A DNA stretch of 64,000 bases from Diplosphaera chodatii (Eukaryota > Chlorophyta > Trebouxiophyceae > Prasiolales > Stichococcaceae). A program made the translations under genes and the position numbers. Positions 1 through 12,037 of the stretch are shown here, piece after piece. The notes under the pieces were generated by a model, which saw only the letters and a program-made list of their open reading frames with translations, was not told where the DNA came from and ran no database searches. The stretch lies in assembly GCA_032358165.1 (NCBI GenBank), contig JAALGY010000041.1:1612001-1676000 (forward strand), in the 5' to 3' direction. The first letter of the stretch is position 1, and every line of letters begins with the position of its first letter.

Positions 1-65
1 CGCAGGCTGGCCAAGTGACACTCGGCCTGCCGTTGGATGCCTAAGTCACGATGTTGCCATTGCAG

Positions 66-331
66 GATGGAAGCCAGGCGATCCATTGCCAGAGCAGCCG
101 CAGTCAATGCCACCAGATACGAAGCCAGGTGGCACACCTCCAGCTGTTGCTGCTGCCTCACAGCCTGCAGCGGGCGCAGCAACAGCAACACCGCAGCAGC
201 AGCCACAGGGAGCGCCTGCCGGGAAGCCGCAGCGCCCAGTGTTGGATGCCAGCTTCCTCGTGTTGAACCCAGACTTGGAGGAAGCGGTAGAGGAGGACTA
301 TTCCTCGGAGGAGTACAGCGACTCAGACTGA
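66..331 (+). CDS. MED4: Mediator complex subunit 4 (MED4), C-terminal exon, 5' part outside the window
   Basis: Last exon of a + strand gene cut by the left edge. The acceptor TTGCCATTGCAG ends at 65 and the stop is at 329-331; the first two exon bases complete a codon from an upstream exon. The peptide opens with G-W-K-P-G-D-P-L-P, runs through a Pro/Gln/Ala-rich linker and ends in an acidic Ser/Asp/Glu/Tyr tail (EEDYSSEEYSDSD). A WKPGDP box followed by a short acidic-serine tail is how plant MED4 ends, and animal MED4 has the related WVPGDP. MED4 belongs to the Mediator middle module, which bridges transcription factors and RNA polymerase II. The helical N-terminal domain is not in the window, so the call rests on the tail. 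A TGTAA motif, the usual chlorophyte polyadenylation signal, lies at 391-395, about 60 bases past the stop. Confidence 0.62.
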
Positions 332-788
332 TGTCTGTGCTTTGGACCATGGTTGCTGCACATGTGGTTGCCTGCAAGCTGCCGTAACTCTGTAAGTATG
401 AGCAGCTGCCGATGGTGTCTGGTGGCCTGCGGCTGCCTGAGGCCCAGCAGGCGGGGCCTGTGCAACAGCTGCTGTTCATATGACCTGCTGATTGCTCCTT
501 GGCTCAACTGCCGCTGTGCAGCAGACGGCCGTCATGAAACCACTTATCACCACGCGAAATCAACACAGTGCGGAGCTGTCAACAAGCAACTCCTGTCCAG
601 CAAAAGCACCTGCTACGCCCGCTTAGCCATCCTACTAAACGAGGCCAACACTTGGAAACCAAAACCATGTGGTTCCCGAGCCCATCACGCATGCAATGCT
701 CTGCCTATCAGCTCCATGCAATGCTGCAATTGCCGACATCAACAGCATGGTACGGTATATCAGAAGCTGCAAGCCACAGGGCGAATGT
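332..788. other. Convergent intergenic region between MED4 and the CenH3-like gene
   Basis: Holds the two 3' untranslated regions. Apart from the TGTAA motif at 391-395 I see no coding signal; the open frames here lack splice logic and family features. Confidence 0.5.
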
Positions 789-1747
789 CTACATCCGCTC
801 GCCCCTGAGACGCCGTGCCAGCTGAATGTCCTGTGCGCAATGCAACAAACTGACTCCTTAGAAACTTAAGGCGGACGAACTCTCAGCTGTCCATATGGTA
901 TAGTGTTGGTTAGGCAGCGTACCTTTGGCATGATGGTGACACGCTTGGCATGAATCGCAGCCATGTTGGAGTCCTCAAAGATGCTGATCTGCAAAGATGA
1001 CAAGTTGCATGACATGGCAGCGAAAGCAGTTTGAGGAGGGTGGGCAAAACACCTTATTAGCAGAGAGGCGTGCAACAGTCCATCAGTAAAGTCAAGCAGA
1101 AAGCAACTGACCATATAGTCTTCAGCAGCCCACTGGATCGCCTCCATCGCGGAGATTCGCCAGCGCATGTCTGCTGCCATGGTGCCGCAGCCCTGCGCCA
1201 GCTCGCGCACCAGCCGCTGGAATGGCATGCGGCGGATGAGCATGTGCACCTGCGTTTGTGCCTTCCTGATCTCCCTGCACATTGAGAGCATGCACATCAG
1301 CGGACAGCTGATGATCGAAGGTTCACTGCAACACGCTCGTTGCATGCGCATCACATGCTCATGCACTGTGTGGCCAGCCTCCAACTTGGGGGGTCCTGGT
1401 GTGAGTCATATGCCTCAGCAGGACAACTAGACAACTTTTCCTGTTCTGCTAAACAGATGCATGAACGTTGCGCACTTAAGCGCAGCGACGCCGGGCCTGC
1501 GTCGCCGCTTGGGCGTCTGGCTGCTATTTTGCATCGCCTTCCGCTGTGAGAGGCTCATCGGGCTGAGGCCCTTTCGGCCCACCTTGCCAGGAGGCCCACA
1601 TGTTTTCCGAGCCTGAAAGGACAGAGCAGAGAGTGTTCGCATTATATCTCGCAGATGAACAGCACGTGTTCTTAACAACAGGCATCAAGACGACGGGATG
1701 GCAACTCTGTGGTTCAATGCGCTTACCGTCTGCTTGGTGCGCGCCAT
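789..1747 (-). CDS. CENH3: Centromeric histone H3-like protein (CenH3 candidate), 5 exons
   Basis: Five minus-strand exons, 1727-1747, 1476-1612, 1112-1274, 923-988 and 789-830, join in phase with GT-AG introns to give 142 residues. The first exon encodes M-A-R-T-K-Q-T and the second continues A-R-K-T, so the H3 tail start with K4 and K9 is intact. The rest of the tail is unlike canonical H3 (PKRRRRPGVAAL before KEIRKAQ). The histone fold follows: RRMPFQRLVRELAQ, then a loop 1 three residues longer than in H3, then AAEDYM, FEDSNMAAIHAKRVTIMPK and DIQLARRLRGERM. A longer loop 1 carrying Trp, an AAEDY helix 2 and an atypical tail are marks of centromeric H3, which replaces H3 in centromeric nucleosomes. 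The alternative is a divergent non-centromeric H3 variant. Canonical algal H3 genes usually have few or no introns; this one has four. Confidence 0.82.
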
Positions 1748-2955
1748 GCACAAAGTACAATAAGACGACCTGCACTGCACACCGTGTCGCTTTGCAGGGT
1801 AAATCGCTGTGAGCACATCATCAAACCGCGGGTATGTATGTACAGGCCCTGACCAGTGCATGCAAGCAAGAGAGTGTGGGACGCTGCGAGAGGGTGTCGC
1901 CCATGAGGCCTGATCGTGTATGCGTGCGTGCAGCTTGCTGGGATGTTTGAGCAACTTCCACTGAGGATGATGGCGCCGCAACATGGCTGTCATGGTAGTA
2001 TACAAGGAGTCACAGCATGCACTGGGTGCACACCTGCAATCGGTGACCGAGCAGCCCCTAGGACCGGCGAACGCTTCTCATACTCGATAAGATGAGGTAA
2101 TGCTGGCCATCGGTGGTCTACAGCTGCCTACATGAGCAGCTGTGTCCACCTGGGCGTCTGCGAGCGAGCAATTCGAGGGTTGACAAATGCTGGCCAACTG
2201 GCAAGATCACCGCGGCTGAGACTGTGCCTGTCAGCCCTCGGCGTTACAGAATGCTATCATACGTCAGCTGTGCGATCAAGCAGCGAGCAAGTGTGGTCAG
2301 TTGCCCAGCACGGCATGCTGCGGTCCAGCTGTAAACTCACGTTCCGACATGACAGTCTGTACTTTGCGCAGGGGTGTAGTCTGCCGTAGTGGTTATTTGG
2401 GGTGCATTGCTGACTCGAACATGCCACAAGGGGCCGCATAGCGGCTAACAACCAACTGTCAGGCGCTGTGCTGATAAGAAGGAATATCCAGGGGTTTGTT
2501 GTCGCCTGGTCGAGCAACTCAACATGCCTCGGATGCCTTGAGGTGCCTGATCGCTCTTCCTCTGCTAGTAGCACAGGTGGATCCGAATCCATACCACTGC
2601 TCAGCAACTATGTGTGATCGCTGAGGCTGTCAGACCGTCAGAGCTGAGGCGCTTAACCCTCCCGCTGCAACCAAATGCACACGCTGCCAGGACGCAGAGC
2701 ATGACCTGCAGGGCGATCGGCAAACGGTACACCATCGCAACCTGCAGACTCACGCTGTTTTCCAAATGCTGCTATCGCCTGCACACACCGCGGCTCAGCC
2801 AGGCCACGGCTGAAATGTGTACAAGCATGCCTGGGTTGTGTCATGCTTGGGTGTGAGTTTTCAATGCTGGCATGTGCAGCGGGGGGCAGGTCGGCGCTTG
2901 ATTGGCGGCCACTGCTGATGCGTTGATCCCGGCAGCAAGCAGCCACGGCGTTGGA
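1748..2955. other. Intergenic region upstream of the CenH3-like and TDBD genes
   Basis: About 1.2 kb between two divergent start codons, so presumably both promoters and 5' leaders. I recognise no exon, RNA gene or repeat. The longest open frame (2257-2607, minus) has no family features. Confidence 0.45.
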
Positions 2956-5900
2956 ATGCTGGAGACCGCCGGATCATGGGACAGGGCGCAGCGCACACGC
3001 ACGCCCAGCAAGCGCGCCTACGGCTACGACCCCAGAGAGCTGCTGGCCAGCAAGCCTGCGGCGGCCGGCAAACCAGCCGCTGCATCCAGCGATGGTTCTG
3101 GAGGCGGACAGCCGTCGCCTGCAGGACGTGCAGACGCCGCCGCAGCAGCCCGCGAGGCACAGCATGCAACAGAAGGTCAGGGTGGTGGATCTGCACGCAG
3201 GGCACCACATCAGCAGCAGCAGCAGCTGGAGCAGCATGGTGCAGGACCCTCAGCCGCAGACAGAGGGGCGCCCTCACCCACCACAGCCGAGCAGCGGTAC
3301 ATACAGCAGCCATTTCAGCAGGCGCCAGCCGTGCCCCCTCCGCTCCAGCTGGCGCCCTGGCAGCTGGAGCCGCCAGCTCAGCCCGCGAGGCCACCAGGCG
3401 GCACGCGCTCGGTGTGGCAGTGCCCTCGACCGGCTCGCAAGCTGCGCACCGGTGTGCGCACGTTGGAGGTGCCGGTACACGTGGGCTTCAACATCCGGGG
3501 GCTGACGGCGGCGCTGCGTCGCAGCAAGGTGCACACTTACCGGCTGCCACCCAGCCATGGCCTTCATGCTGCAATGAGACAGCTGGGCTGATTATCGGAC
3601 CGTCTAATGACTAGCTTGTGAGTTGTGCCCGGCAGCAGCAAGTGTCAGGTGAATGATGCGATGTACGTCAAGGTACATGATGCCACAAGTGACGCCGGTG
3701 GCAGCAGCTCAGACGCCACCAGCAGCGAGGAGGACCTGCCCGCCTTATTGCGGACTGGCTCGCAGCATCCGCCGGCTTTGCGCCCACAGTCGATCCACAA
3801 GAAGGTGCTTACTGCACTGCATACCGGTCCACCTGTGCACTGCCTGGACATGGTGCGTTGCCAACCGCAAGCAGCACAGCTGCATTGGTGCCTTACCACA
3901 CAGAGCTGCTGAATATCTGCGGATCTAATGTGGGACATCAGCAATGCTGCTTGTGGACTGCTGTTGCAGGGTCAGACGTGCTCCCTGCAGAAGGGCGCAA
4001 CACTCATGTCAACCCCATGCATGACCTGGTGGCCTGCGCCAGGATTGGACAACGGCGTCATGTGCTCGGACTGCTGGACGAAGTTTGGTGAGGCTGATCT
4101 CCAACTGGCGTCGGAGGTGATGGACGTTTTGACATTGACACGTGGCCCTTACGCAGATGTCATCATGGCGCAGCTTGCCCTGAAGTGCTCCGTCCATCTG
4201 GCTGTGCTGCAGGCACCCACTGCCCGCACGAGCCCAGGTGCGAGGCATGCTTTCTGCGGCTGAGGGGCGTGAAGGCGGCACAGCGGGGCGTGACCACCAA
4301 ACAGCGGGGGCCGCCGCAGCCCGCAGTAATGCCGGCCACGGCCGCGCTGGCCACCGCCCCGCCACTCTCGCGCCTCATGCGGGTGCTGACCCCGGCGTCC
4401 CGGCGGCTGTGGCCCCATGCACAGCTGCACGGCTGCTCGACTGCTTGTCTGCCTGTGTCGCCATCCAAGCATAAGCGTAGAGCCTCTGCAAGTCGCCAAC
4501 CTCGGCGGGACTCCGGAATGGTTTACTAGTGCCTATGCGTCCTTGTGCAGGGCTTGAAGCAGCTGGCGGCTGTGAAGCCGCCAACAAAGGAGTCGTTGCA
4601 GGTCAAGGAGCTGGTTGCTGCCTATGAATCGGAGGTTGCGGCAATGGTAGGTGGCATGCGATGCCTGCTGCAGCAGGGTTCCAGCTGCATGGCATGCAGC
4701 TCCTGCAGCTGGTCAAACATTTCACGTGCATGTGCATGTGCTTCAAGCACGGAGATGTCCCACAGAGCTGCTCCTCGCTCACTATGTGCTTGCACATCAC
4801 AGCATCGCACCAACACGGTGCCTGCGGGCGCCGGCTGGCGTGCCTCCAGGCCGCTGCTGCCGCCCAACTTTGCGCCGAAGCCGCCTCGGGCGCACCGGCA
4901 CAAGCCGCCCGCAGCTGCAGCCGCTGCCGCGCCCTCAGCCGCCCACCCTGACAGCGCGACGCAGCAGCCACTGGGCCAGCCCCTCCAGCATGTGACCGTT
5001 CTGCAGCAGGCCGCGGCCCTTGCATCAGAGCTGTGCGCCCTGGGTCGATCCAAGGAGGTTGCAGGTCTATGTGCCGAAGTTATGGGCAATGCATGCACAG
5101 AGGCTGCGGCGCCAGCAGGGCGGCCTCCTGCCTGGCGCTCAATGGCAGCCAAGCCGCAGACTGCAGCGCAAACAGGCCCGCAAGCAGCCGCCGGCCCACC
5201 CCTAGGACTGGGATCAGCTGTGTTACATCATGCACGGTCCAGGCCAGGCTCCCTAGCAGCCAGCAGATCAGTGGCGACTGCTTCAGGCACACCGGCTGGC
5301 GCTGCACCCGCCCGGCCAGCAGACAGCACTTCAGACTACGCGGCACCCGACAAGCGCATCACTAGGCAGCAGCAGAAAGCGGTACAGCCTCCCGAATCTG
5401 AGCAGACAGCCGAGCAGCCTCAGTCATCACGACAGCAGCCACACACGGTGGATGTTCACACAGAGCCGTCACAGCAGGTTGCGGTTGCTGCGGCGCACAC
5501 GGCAGCAGCAGCAGCAGCAGGAGATGCGCACGTGCGCGCCCCCTGCAGCAGCAAATACAGGAACCTGCCCGGCATCTGCCAGCGATCATCCAAAACCCTG
5601 GTGTGTGCCCTTGGCAGGGCATCGTCTTGAAGTCCCTGAATGCTCAGCAGTTTCTGTCTTCAGGCGCAAGCGGAAAGCAAAACATCTGTTTGTTTCCTGA
5701 TTACTGTGACTTCCCGTTGCAGGCTGCGATGCAGCCAGCAACCCCAGACGTCAGCATCCAGACGCTGCTGAACGCGGGAGTTGTGGCAGATGGGGACATC
5801 CTGCAATACCGAGTCGCTTGCAGACAAGGTGGAAGCCCGGTCAGCCCGACGGCCTCATCCGCAGTGGACCCAGCAGCCAGTGGCAGCCTCGGCAGCGGCA

Positions 5901-8306
5901 GTGCCGGCAATGGAGAAGGCACAGCGCGGCGCAAGGGCCACGACCCTGTGCTGGCGTCAGCTGTGGTGAGCGCCCATCAGCAACAAGCAGAGCGTTCCAC
6001 TCTTGGGCAGCGCATGGGTTTCAATGCAGCATGCTGTGCATGAACAGGTTGGGCCACCCAGCATGCTGGTGCCTGGTGTACCGAACCGCGTCACCTGACC
6101 CACTGCTCGATTTGGTTTTTAGGTTGATGCTTCAGCTGGGGCGCTGCGCTGCCGGCGGTGCACTGCAGTGGTGTCGCTGGACCAGCTGCAGCGGCGGTGC
6201 GCGGGCGTCGGGGCGCCCGTCAGCCCGCTGGCGCACGTCTGCACCCGCGGCAAGCGGGGCGTCAGGCGCAGTCTGCAGGCGCGCAGGGGTTGTGGCCGTT
6301 GCCCGGCATTGCTCGGCGTTGCAGTCGTTGACATAGACCACCGGCAGTGCAGTCTGCAGGCTGGGAGTGCTGCCTGCCTGTGGTAAATCTGCTGTCAGCC
6401 CTTGTTGAGATCCGTGTCATGGTCATATGACTGCATGTGGACTGCAGGAGCTGCTAGCGGGCCTGCAGAAGGACGAACCGAGCTGCGCCTCAGTGCCCAA
6501 TGCCGCCGCGGGCAAGCGCGGTGCAGTGGAGCTGCAGCCCTCGTGGGGCTGCCCCCCCACCGAGGCGGCCACCCTTGGGGCGCCGTCCCAGCCGGTGTGC
6601 CCCACCGGGGCCGCCAGCGGCGCGGGCGGCGGGTGCTCCAATGGCAGCGGCAGCGTCGCGGGCGCCCCCCCGCCCGGCACCCCCGACACTGTCAGCCCCT
6701 CTCGCCCGGCGGACACCGCTGGCGCCAGGTCCGGACCATAGCATAGCCTGTGTCTAAGTGTTTCTGCCGCGTCCCTGCTGGAGCTGCAGTTTCTGCTAGA
6801 ATACCAGCAAGGGCATGGGTTTGCAGAGCCTCTCCGGCTTGCTGTGCCCCTGCGGATGCACATGTGCTGCTGTGCAAGTGCCATGAGTTTAGTTTAGTTG
6901 CCGCCGTGCATTCTGGATGCACCTCCCAGCCTGAGCGTGCTGTTGCTGTAATGCTGGTGGTGCTTCTTGGCAGGGCCGGACGAAAGCGCAGTTCTGGGGA
7001 CCTGGGCGGCGGCGCGGCTGCTGTGCCGGGCAGCGGCTCGCCACTGTCAGCGCCGCCGCAGCAGGACACGCCACTGGGAGGGGCAGCGGTCGCTGCAAAG
7101 CGGCGGCGGCGGGACGCCACAGCCTCGGCATCCGACATCGAGACCCTCGTCGTCGAGCTCAGCGGTAGCGACCCGAGCAGCGGCGGCGAGGCATCTGTGC
7201 CGCCGGATGCGAGTGCTGGTGCGCAATTCGTAATGTTAACGTGCCTGCAGATCGTGCAGTGTCCTCGTGAGTGGCCTTCACCATTGCGGCCCTGCATGAT
7301 CAAGGCTGCCCGTATGGGCAGCAACGCAATGCTGCCATCCAGCTGCGCTCACATTTTTTGATTGTCCAGCCAGACCTGATGACACTCCCCTTTCTTTGGC
7401 TGTGCAGCAGTGCCCGACAGCAGCAGCACTGGTGGCCCACGGCGGCGGCGGCGCACGGCAGCCGGAGGCAGCCCCACCCCCTCGGGCAACCCACCGGCAG
7501 CCGACACGCCGCTCGCGCCCAGGGCGCAGGCGGCATTGGCCGCATGGCAGGCCCAGCAGCAAGTCCAGCAGGCGGCGCCCCAGCAGCCAGCTGCGAGGCT
7601 GACGCGCGGCGCTTCGGCGGCGGCGGCGGCGGCCGCGGACCGAGTGGCACAAGAGCCTCGGCTGGCGCCTGCAGCGCAGGCGGCGGACGAGGCGATCCGA
7701 CGGGGGCAGGCCGCGGCGGAGGCCTGGGCCAGGTGCGAGCTGGCAGCAGACGAGCGGCACCTCGGCACACAGTCGAACCCTGTCAGCGTGGCGAGCGGGC
7801 CTAGCGAGCGTGGCTCTGGTGGCCCTAAGCGGAGCAGCGGCCGCCACCGCACAGCCCGCGAGACCATCTGCCTGATCAGCACCAGCTCGGAGGACGACTC
7901 AGGCGACGGCGCGTCGGTCGACGGCAGCGGGAATGCAAGTCCCCATGGCCGCTCCAGGACGTCCGGCAGGAGCCGTGCCGGGGATGCAGGCCCCGGCGAC
8001 AGCGGCGCACGTGTCAATGGCGGCGGCGGCAGCAACGCTGCCAAGCCGCACGTTGTCACCCGTGGTGCAGCGGGGATGGCAGGCTCAAATGCACTCGGCG
8101 CAGTTGCAGGCGGCAGTGCGGCTGTGGCTCCTGGAGATGTGGGTGCGGATGCAGCTGGTGTCGGTGCTGCTGACGTGGCGGGGGAACGCCCCAAGAAGGC
8201 GCCCCGCAGGAAGGAAAGCAGTTGCTCCCAGAAGAGAAGCCTGTCGCCCCCAAACAGCACGTTGCTGCACCACAGCAAGCGCCCCAGGGTGGCTGCAGTC
8301 GCCTGA
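2956..8306 (+). CDS. Large disordered nuclear protein with Cys-rich module and Tify-domain-binding-like (TDBD) fold
   Basis: Supported exons: 2956-3528, 3649-3852, 3970-4087, 4213-about 4382, 4551 to 5600 (at least one unresolved intron inside), 5723-5965, 6123-6278, 6448-6728, 6974-7218 and 7411-8306. Phases agree from 5600 to the stop. Exons 3-4 carry clustered cysteines (CSDC, then H-C-P-H-E-P-R-C-E-A-C), likely zinc-binding. The exons at 5723-6500 look like the Tify-domain-binding domain of plant PHD/chromatin proteins: SIQTLLNAGVVADGDILQYR, a Ser/Gly insert, GALRCRRCTAVVSLDQLQ, then AHVCTRGK and SLQELLAGL. The remainder is Ala/Gln/Ser/Gly-rich and disordered, with basic stretches (KRRRRD, PRRRRRT, KKAPRRK) that could be nuclear localisation signals. 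A chromatin or transcription role is inferred. The 6279-6447 intron appears to use a GC donor. The start is the first in-frame ATG after a stop at 2899. Confidence 0.6.
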
Positions 8307-8901
8307 CCGGCTGCCAGTTTTGGGCGTCTTTCCATAGCTGTAGGGAGCTGAGTGCATTTCTTTGGCCATGTGAAGCGCCAGCTCCATGATCCAACAACCA
8401 TCCGCAGTAGCAGCATTCAGAAGTACATGATGCTTCCTCGGTCATAGAGAGCAGCGTGACTGTTCAGTTGCACTGTCAGTGCAGGTAGACTTGAGTTTGT
8501 GAAGGCCCTTGCACTAGCAGCGCCTGAGATTCTTCGTTGGAGCAAAGCTAATGAAGGTGCACTTGCCAAGCGAATAATACTGCTGCCGGTCATGACACAG
8601 GCGGACTGAATAACAGCCCTCAGAAGATGCCCCTGGCAGCCAACAATCGAATGCGCAAAACTGGGGAAGATACTCCTCGTACACTCCAAGCACCGGTGGC
8701 TGCCTGCTATGCTGTAGGGCTGCTGAGTACATTACCCCTCGCATACCAAAACTGTCCTGGTGATACCCCATTGGCCCGTGAACGGCATGTGACTTCTGCT
8801 GATCTGCCTGCATCAGTATTTCAAAGCGAACCGAGTGGCATGATGTTGCCCGATCTGGTGTGGCGCAGACCTTGTCCACATCCACTCGACCAAAGGGGGC
8901 C
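8307..8901. other. Convergent intergenic region between the TDBD and RCC1 genes
   Basis: 595 bases holding two 3' ends. Open frames on both strands (for example 8627-9061 plus and 8514-9041 minus) run into the RCC1 exons in the wrong frame and show no protein family features. Confidence 0.45.
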
Positions 8902-11900
8902 TCAAGCTGTGCGCTGCTCTGACAGCGACTCGTCTGCCTCCACTGTGATGCAGGTGTGGTTGAAGCCTGCCGACACCTGTAGAAGGTGTGGGGTCCACTG
9001 GTGTGCAACCTCAGCGCATGTGCTGAATCACACAGCGGCATTACTGCACGAATGCAAGTGACGGTCCCTGCGAGGGTGGCATGCAGCTGATCCGTTCAAA
9101 TGGTCGCACCTGCAGTACTCTCCAGGCAAGGGTGACTTCGCCATCGTCTCCGTCAAGACGCTGCTGCTGCGGGATCACTCGCCTGTCTGCCGTCATGATC
9201 TGAGCAGGGATTCCAGGAATGCCCTTGTCAGCCGGCATGTCAGAGTGCGCAAGGCGCTGCAGCTGTCCGATCATGCATTGCAGTGCGATCGTCCAAGCAC
9301 GGAGCTGCAAATCAGTGCACAGCATGGACCACTTGAGTGCTTGAGGATACGGTCTTGCTGCACACTGCGGACCTCGGGGACGACGGTGGGCATCCAGCAG
9401 TCGTTTTCGTTGCCACGCCCCAGCTGGCCCCCTGTCGACGCGGCTGAGTCGTATGCTGACTGCACACAGGCCAGGAGACACTGAGGACACACACAAGATG
9501 CTTGCCCGGGATGCAAGTGGGGCACACAAGGTGGCCAATGGTCTTCAGCAGGCCGTCTTCCCAAGCTGCAGTCAAGAAATTATCGAAAAACGACTTTTTG
9601 TGGCTGGGTTCTGCGCACCTGTGTGCCGGCGGACCCGCCCCACCCCCAGGTTAGCAGCTCGCCCCCGGCCGTGATGGCCGCGTTGTGCTTCCACCCCGCC
9701 GTCACCTGTATCAGTGGACAATGCGGTGGCTCAAGCCTCTGGTCGGTGCGGGATGCTGAACTCCCAGTCCCAGTACCAGTCGACTGCACAGCCACTCCAC
9801 AATCAGCACAACCGCAAGCGTCCGGCGGCGTCATTGAGCCAATGCACACCAAGACCTGTTGATTGATGCATGCCAGATGGAGACAGCGGCTTGTAGTGAA
9901 GGATGGCTGCAGGGTGGCTCACATGGGCAGCAAACACATCAGGCACTGGAGTGGGAGTTGGAACGTTCTGCTGAGCGGATGACCCGAGGCCCAGCAGGCC
10001 GTTCTGGTTGGCGCCCCACGTGAGGATCTGGCCGCTGCCCGACACCGCTATGCTGTGCAGCCCACCTGAGGCCGCAGATGCAGATTCTCACCACAGCCGT
10101 CAGCTTAGGAGACATGCAGCAATACCGTGCACATTCTTGCTGCTGAGAGGCGCTCGCAACAGCTGGACTCCTCTCGACACCACCTGCAGCTTCCACTGTG
10201 AGAAGCTAGGAACGGTGTGAGGAGCGTTGAGCATACCGAGGGCAATCGACATGATGTTGGGCAGCTGCCGCACGGACGTCGGGTGCGGCTGCTCTGTGTC
10301 TGTCTCCAGACCCAGCTGCAGCACCGGGAGGAGGGGCCATCAGCAGCTGGGGCGACTGGCACTGCAGCCATGTATGCCATATCTTGGATCAGCACCTCGC
10401 ACAAGACAACAGCACCTGCGAAAAGCGGTTGCTGCCCCAGAGGTACGCCTGGCCCTCCTTATCTATCGCCGCTGCAGCTCAGTTCCGCAGGGAAAACATG
10501 TCAGAAGTTGGTGCACCTCACTGCGTTCGAAGCTTCGCAAAGGTTTGGCATAGTAGATGCATCAGTCAGTCGGCAACTAGCTGTCACCTGAGTGCTGGTG
10601 TCCGCACTGCACTGTCCAAGCCTTTATGCCGACCAACCCCCGCACAAGTCGGGGCTCCGCCTGCTTGCCAAAGGAAGCTCTAGTGCATGCAGCACTGTGG
10701 CCTGTGATCCTTTGCAACTAGGCATGCTGGGTCGACACACACGATCTTTGCTTGCATGATGATTGATGGACGCATAGAAGGCTTGTTGATGTGTCACCTG
10801 CCGTCCGCCACCCAGCAGGCGCCGCTCAGCCCGTGCACCTAGCCGCCCCCCGCCCGGTGCCCCCCATGCAAACACCTGCATTATGATGCCATCTCAGAGA
10901 CTGCGCCAAACCCTAAAACCCTAAAGACTGCACCATTGCCTGCGGATGCTGCAGTGTCACATGGGGCGGACATGCAAGCCAGCAGCATCTGCGTCAAGTT
11001 GCTTGCGCAGCCAATGACAGCGCTGCACCTCCCCAGCGCCCTGTGTCACGGCGAGGCTGTGCTCTGCGCCAGCGGCAATAGCCGCCAAGGGTGTGCCTGC
11101 ACAGCAACAGTAGGCTGTCAGCACATCGGCGCACAACGATCACAGCAGTTTCAGCACCTGATTGATCACGGAGTGTAGCGCTCACATGGGACACACCTTG
11201 GAGCGGCTCCACTCTGAGGGGTTTGCGCACGTCAGACTTCCCGGAGCCGCCAATGCCCAGCTGGCCAGCTGCATTCCGACCCCAAGCCCACAGGTCACCT
11301 GCGAATGCATCAAAGTGCATTTCGGAAGCAGCTTTCGAGCATGCACTATAAATGCTGGGCCTTCACATTGACTCTGCAGTTGCTTGCCCGAAGTCGTCAG
11401 GGCAAGGGTGTGGTAGTGACCCGCCGTGACGGCCGTCACCGGATGCGGGAGGTCGACTCGCTGCAGCGTCTGTAAAGCGCGAGGATCGCATTGCCAATGG
11501 TACGTTGCAGCATCCCCGGTCTTCCGTCTCATCATTTTGTGTCTTAAAACCACATGTGCTTGACCTCAGCCAGGCATGCGGCGGGACGCTGACTCGCACC
11601 GCAACAGACTCAGACTCCGGATGGTGACCAAGCTGCCCCGCATCGTTGAGGCCGCCTGACCACACCGCTCCGTCCTCTGCATGCAGCAATTGCAGCGTAT
11701 GGTGATGTGGCGTGGTGGGCAATATCGAGTCCAATGATGATCTGGACATGGTGTGATGCTGATAGGCAAGGAGGACAACACGGTGTCGCTTGAGATGTGG
11801 CAGTCACTCTCTATTCGACAGTTTAATATCCAGTACACAAAGCTGCAAATAGCAGGCAGGCCTGCCTGTGACGATGACTGTGTGCGCTCCGCCCGCGGCC

Positions 11901-12037
11901 GCTTGCTTGATACTTGTGTCGGCAAGCTGTGCTACGATGCGAGGCAGCAGCTCAGGCGCATTGCTGCCGTGAACAAGCCTGCCGAAGTCGCCCGATCCGA
12001 AGGTGCAGGCAAACCGACGCAGGCCCTGCTTGGCCAT
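8902..12037 (-). CDS. RCC1-repeat (seven-bladed propeller) protein, 12 exons
   Basis: Exons, high to low: 11866-12037, 11594-11676, 11388-11469, 11197-11298, 11029-11096, 10798-10875, 10237-10315, 9938-10065, 9619-9705, 9373-9459, 9110-9199 and 8902-8976. They sum to 1131 bases, open in frame, for 376 residues. RCC1 motifs recur throughout: TFGSGDFGRL, HTVIVTEDGAVWSGGLNDAGQLG, AGHYHTLALTTSG, LWAWGRNAAGQLGIG, AEHSLAVTQGAGEVFAWG, LHSIAVSGSGQILTWG, AGWKHNAAITAGGELLTWGWG, GGQLGRGNENDCW and SAGFNHTCITVE. The length fits one propeller with no extra domain. RCC1-family members include Ran exchange factors and UVR8-type photoreceptors; nothing here identifies the partner, and UVR8's C-terminal tail is absent. 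Two introns (11677-11865 and 11299-11387) work only with GC donors. An upstream leader exon cannot be excluded. Confidence 0.85.

Noticed and set aside
866..1384. Single 172-codon minus frame as an intact gene
   Set aside because: It reads through two introns of the CenH3-like gene; the conserved histone order appears only after splicing.
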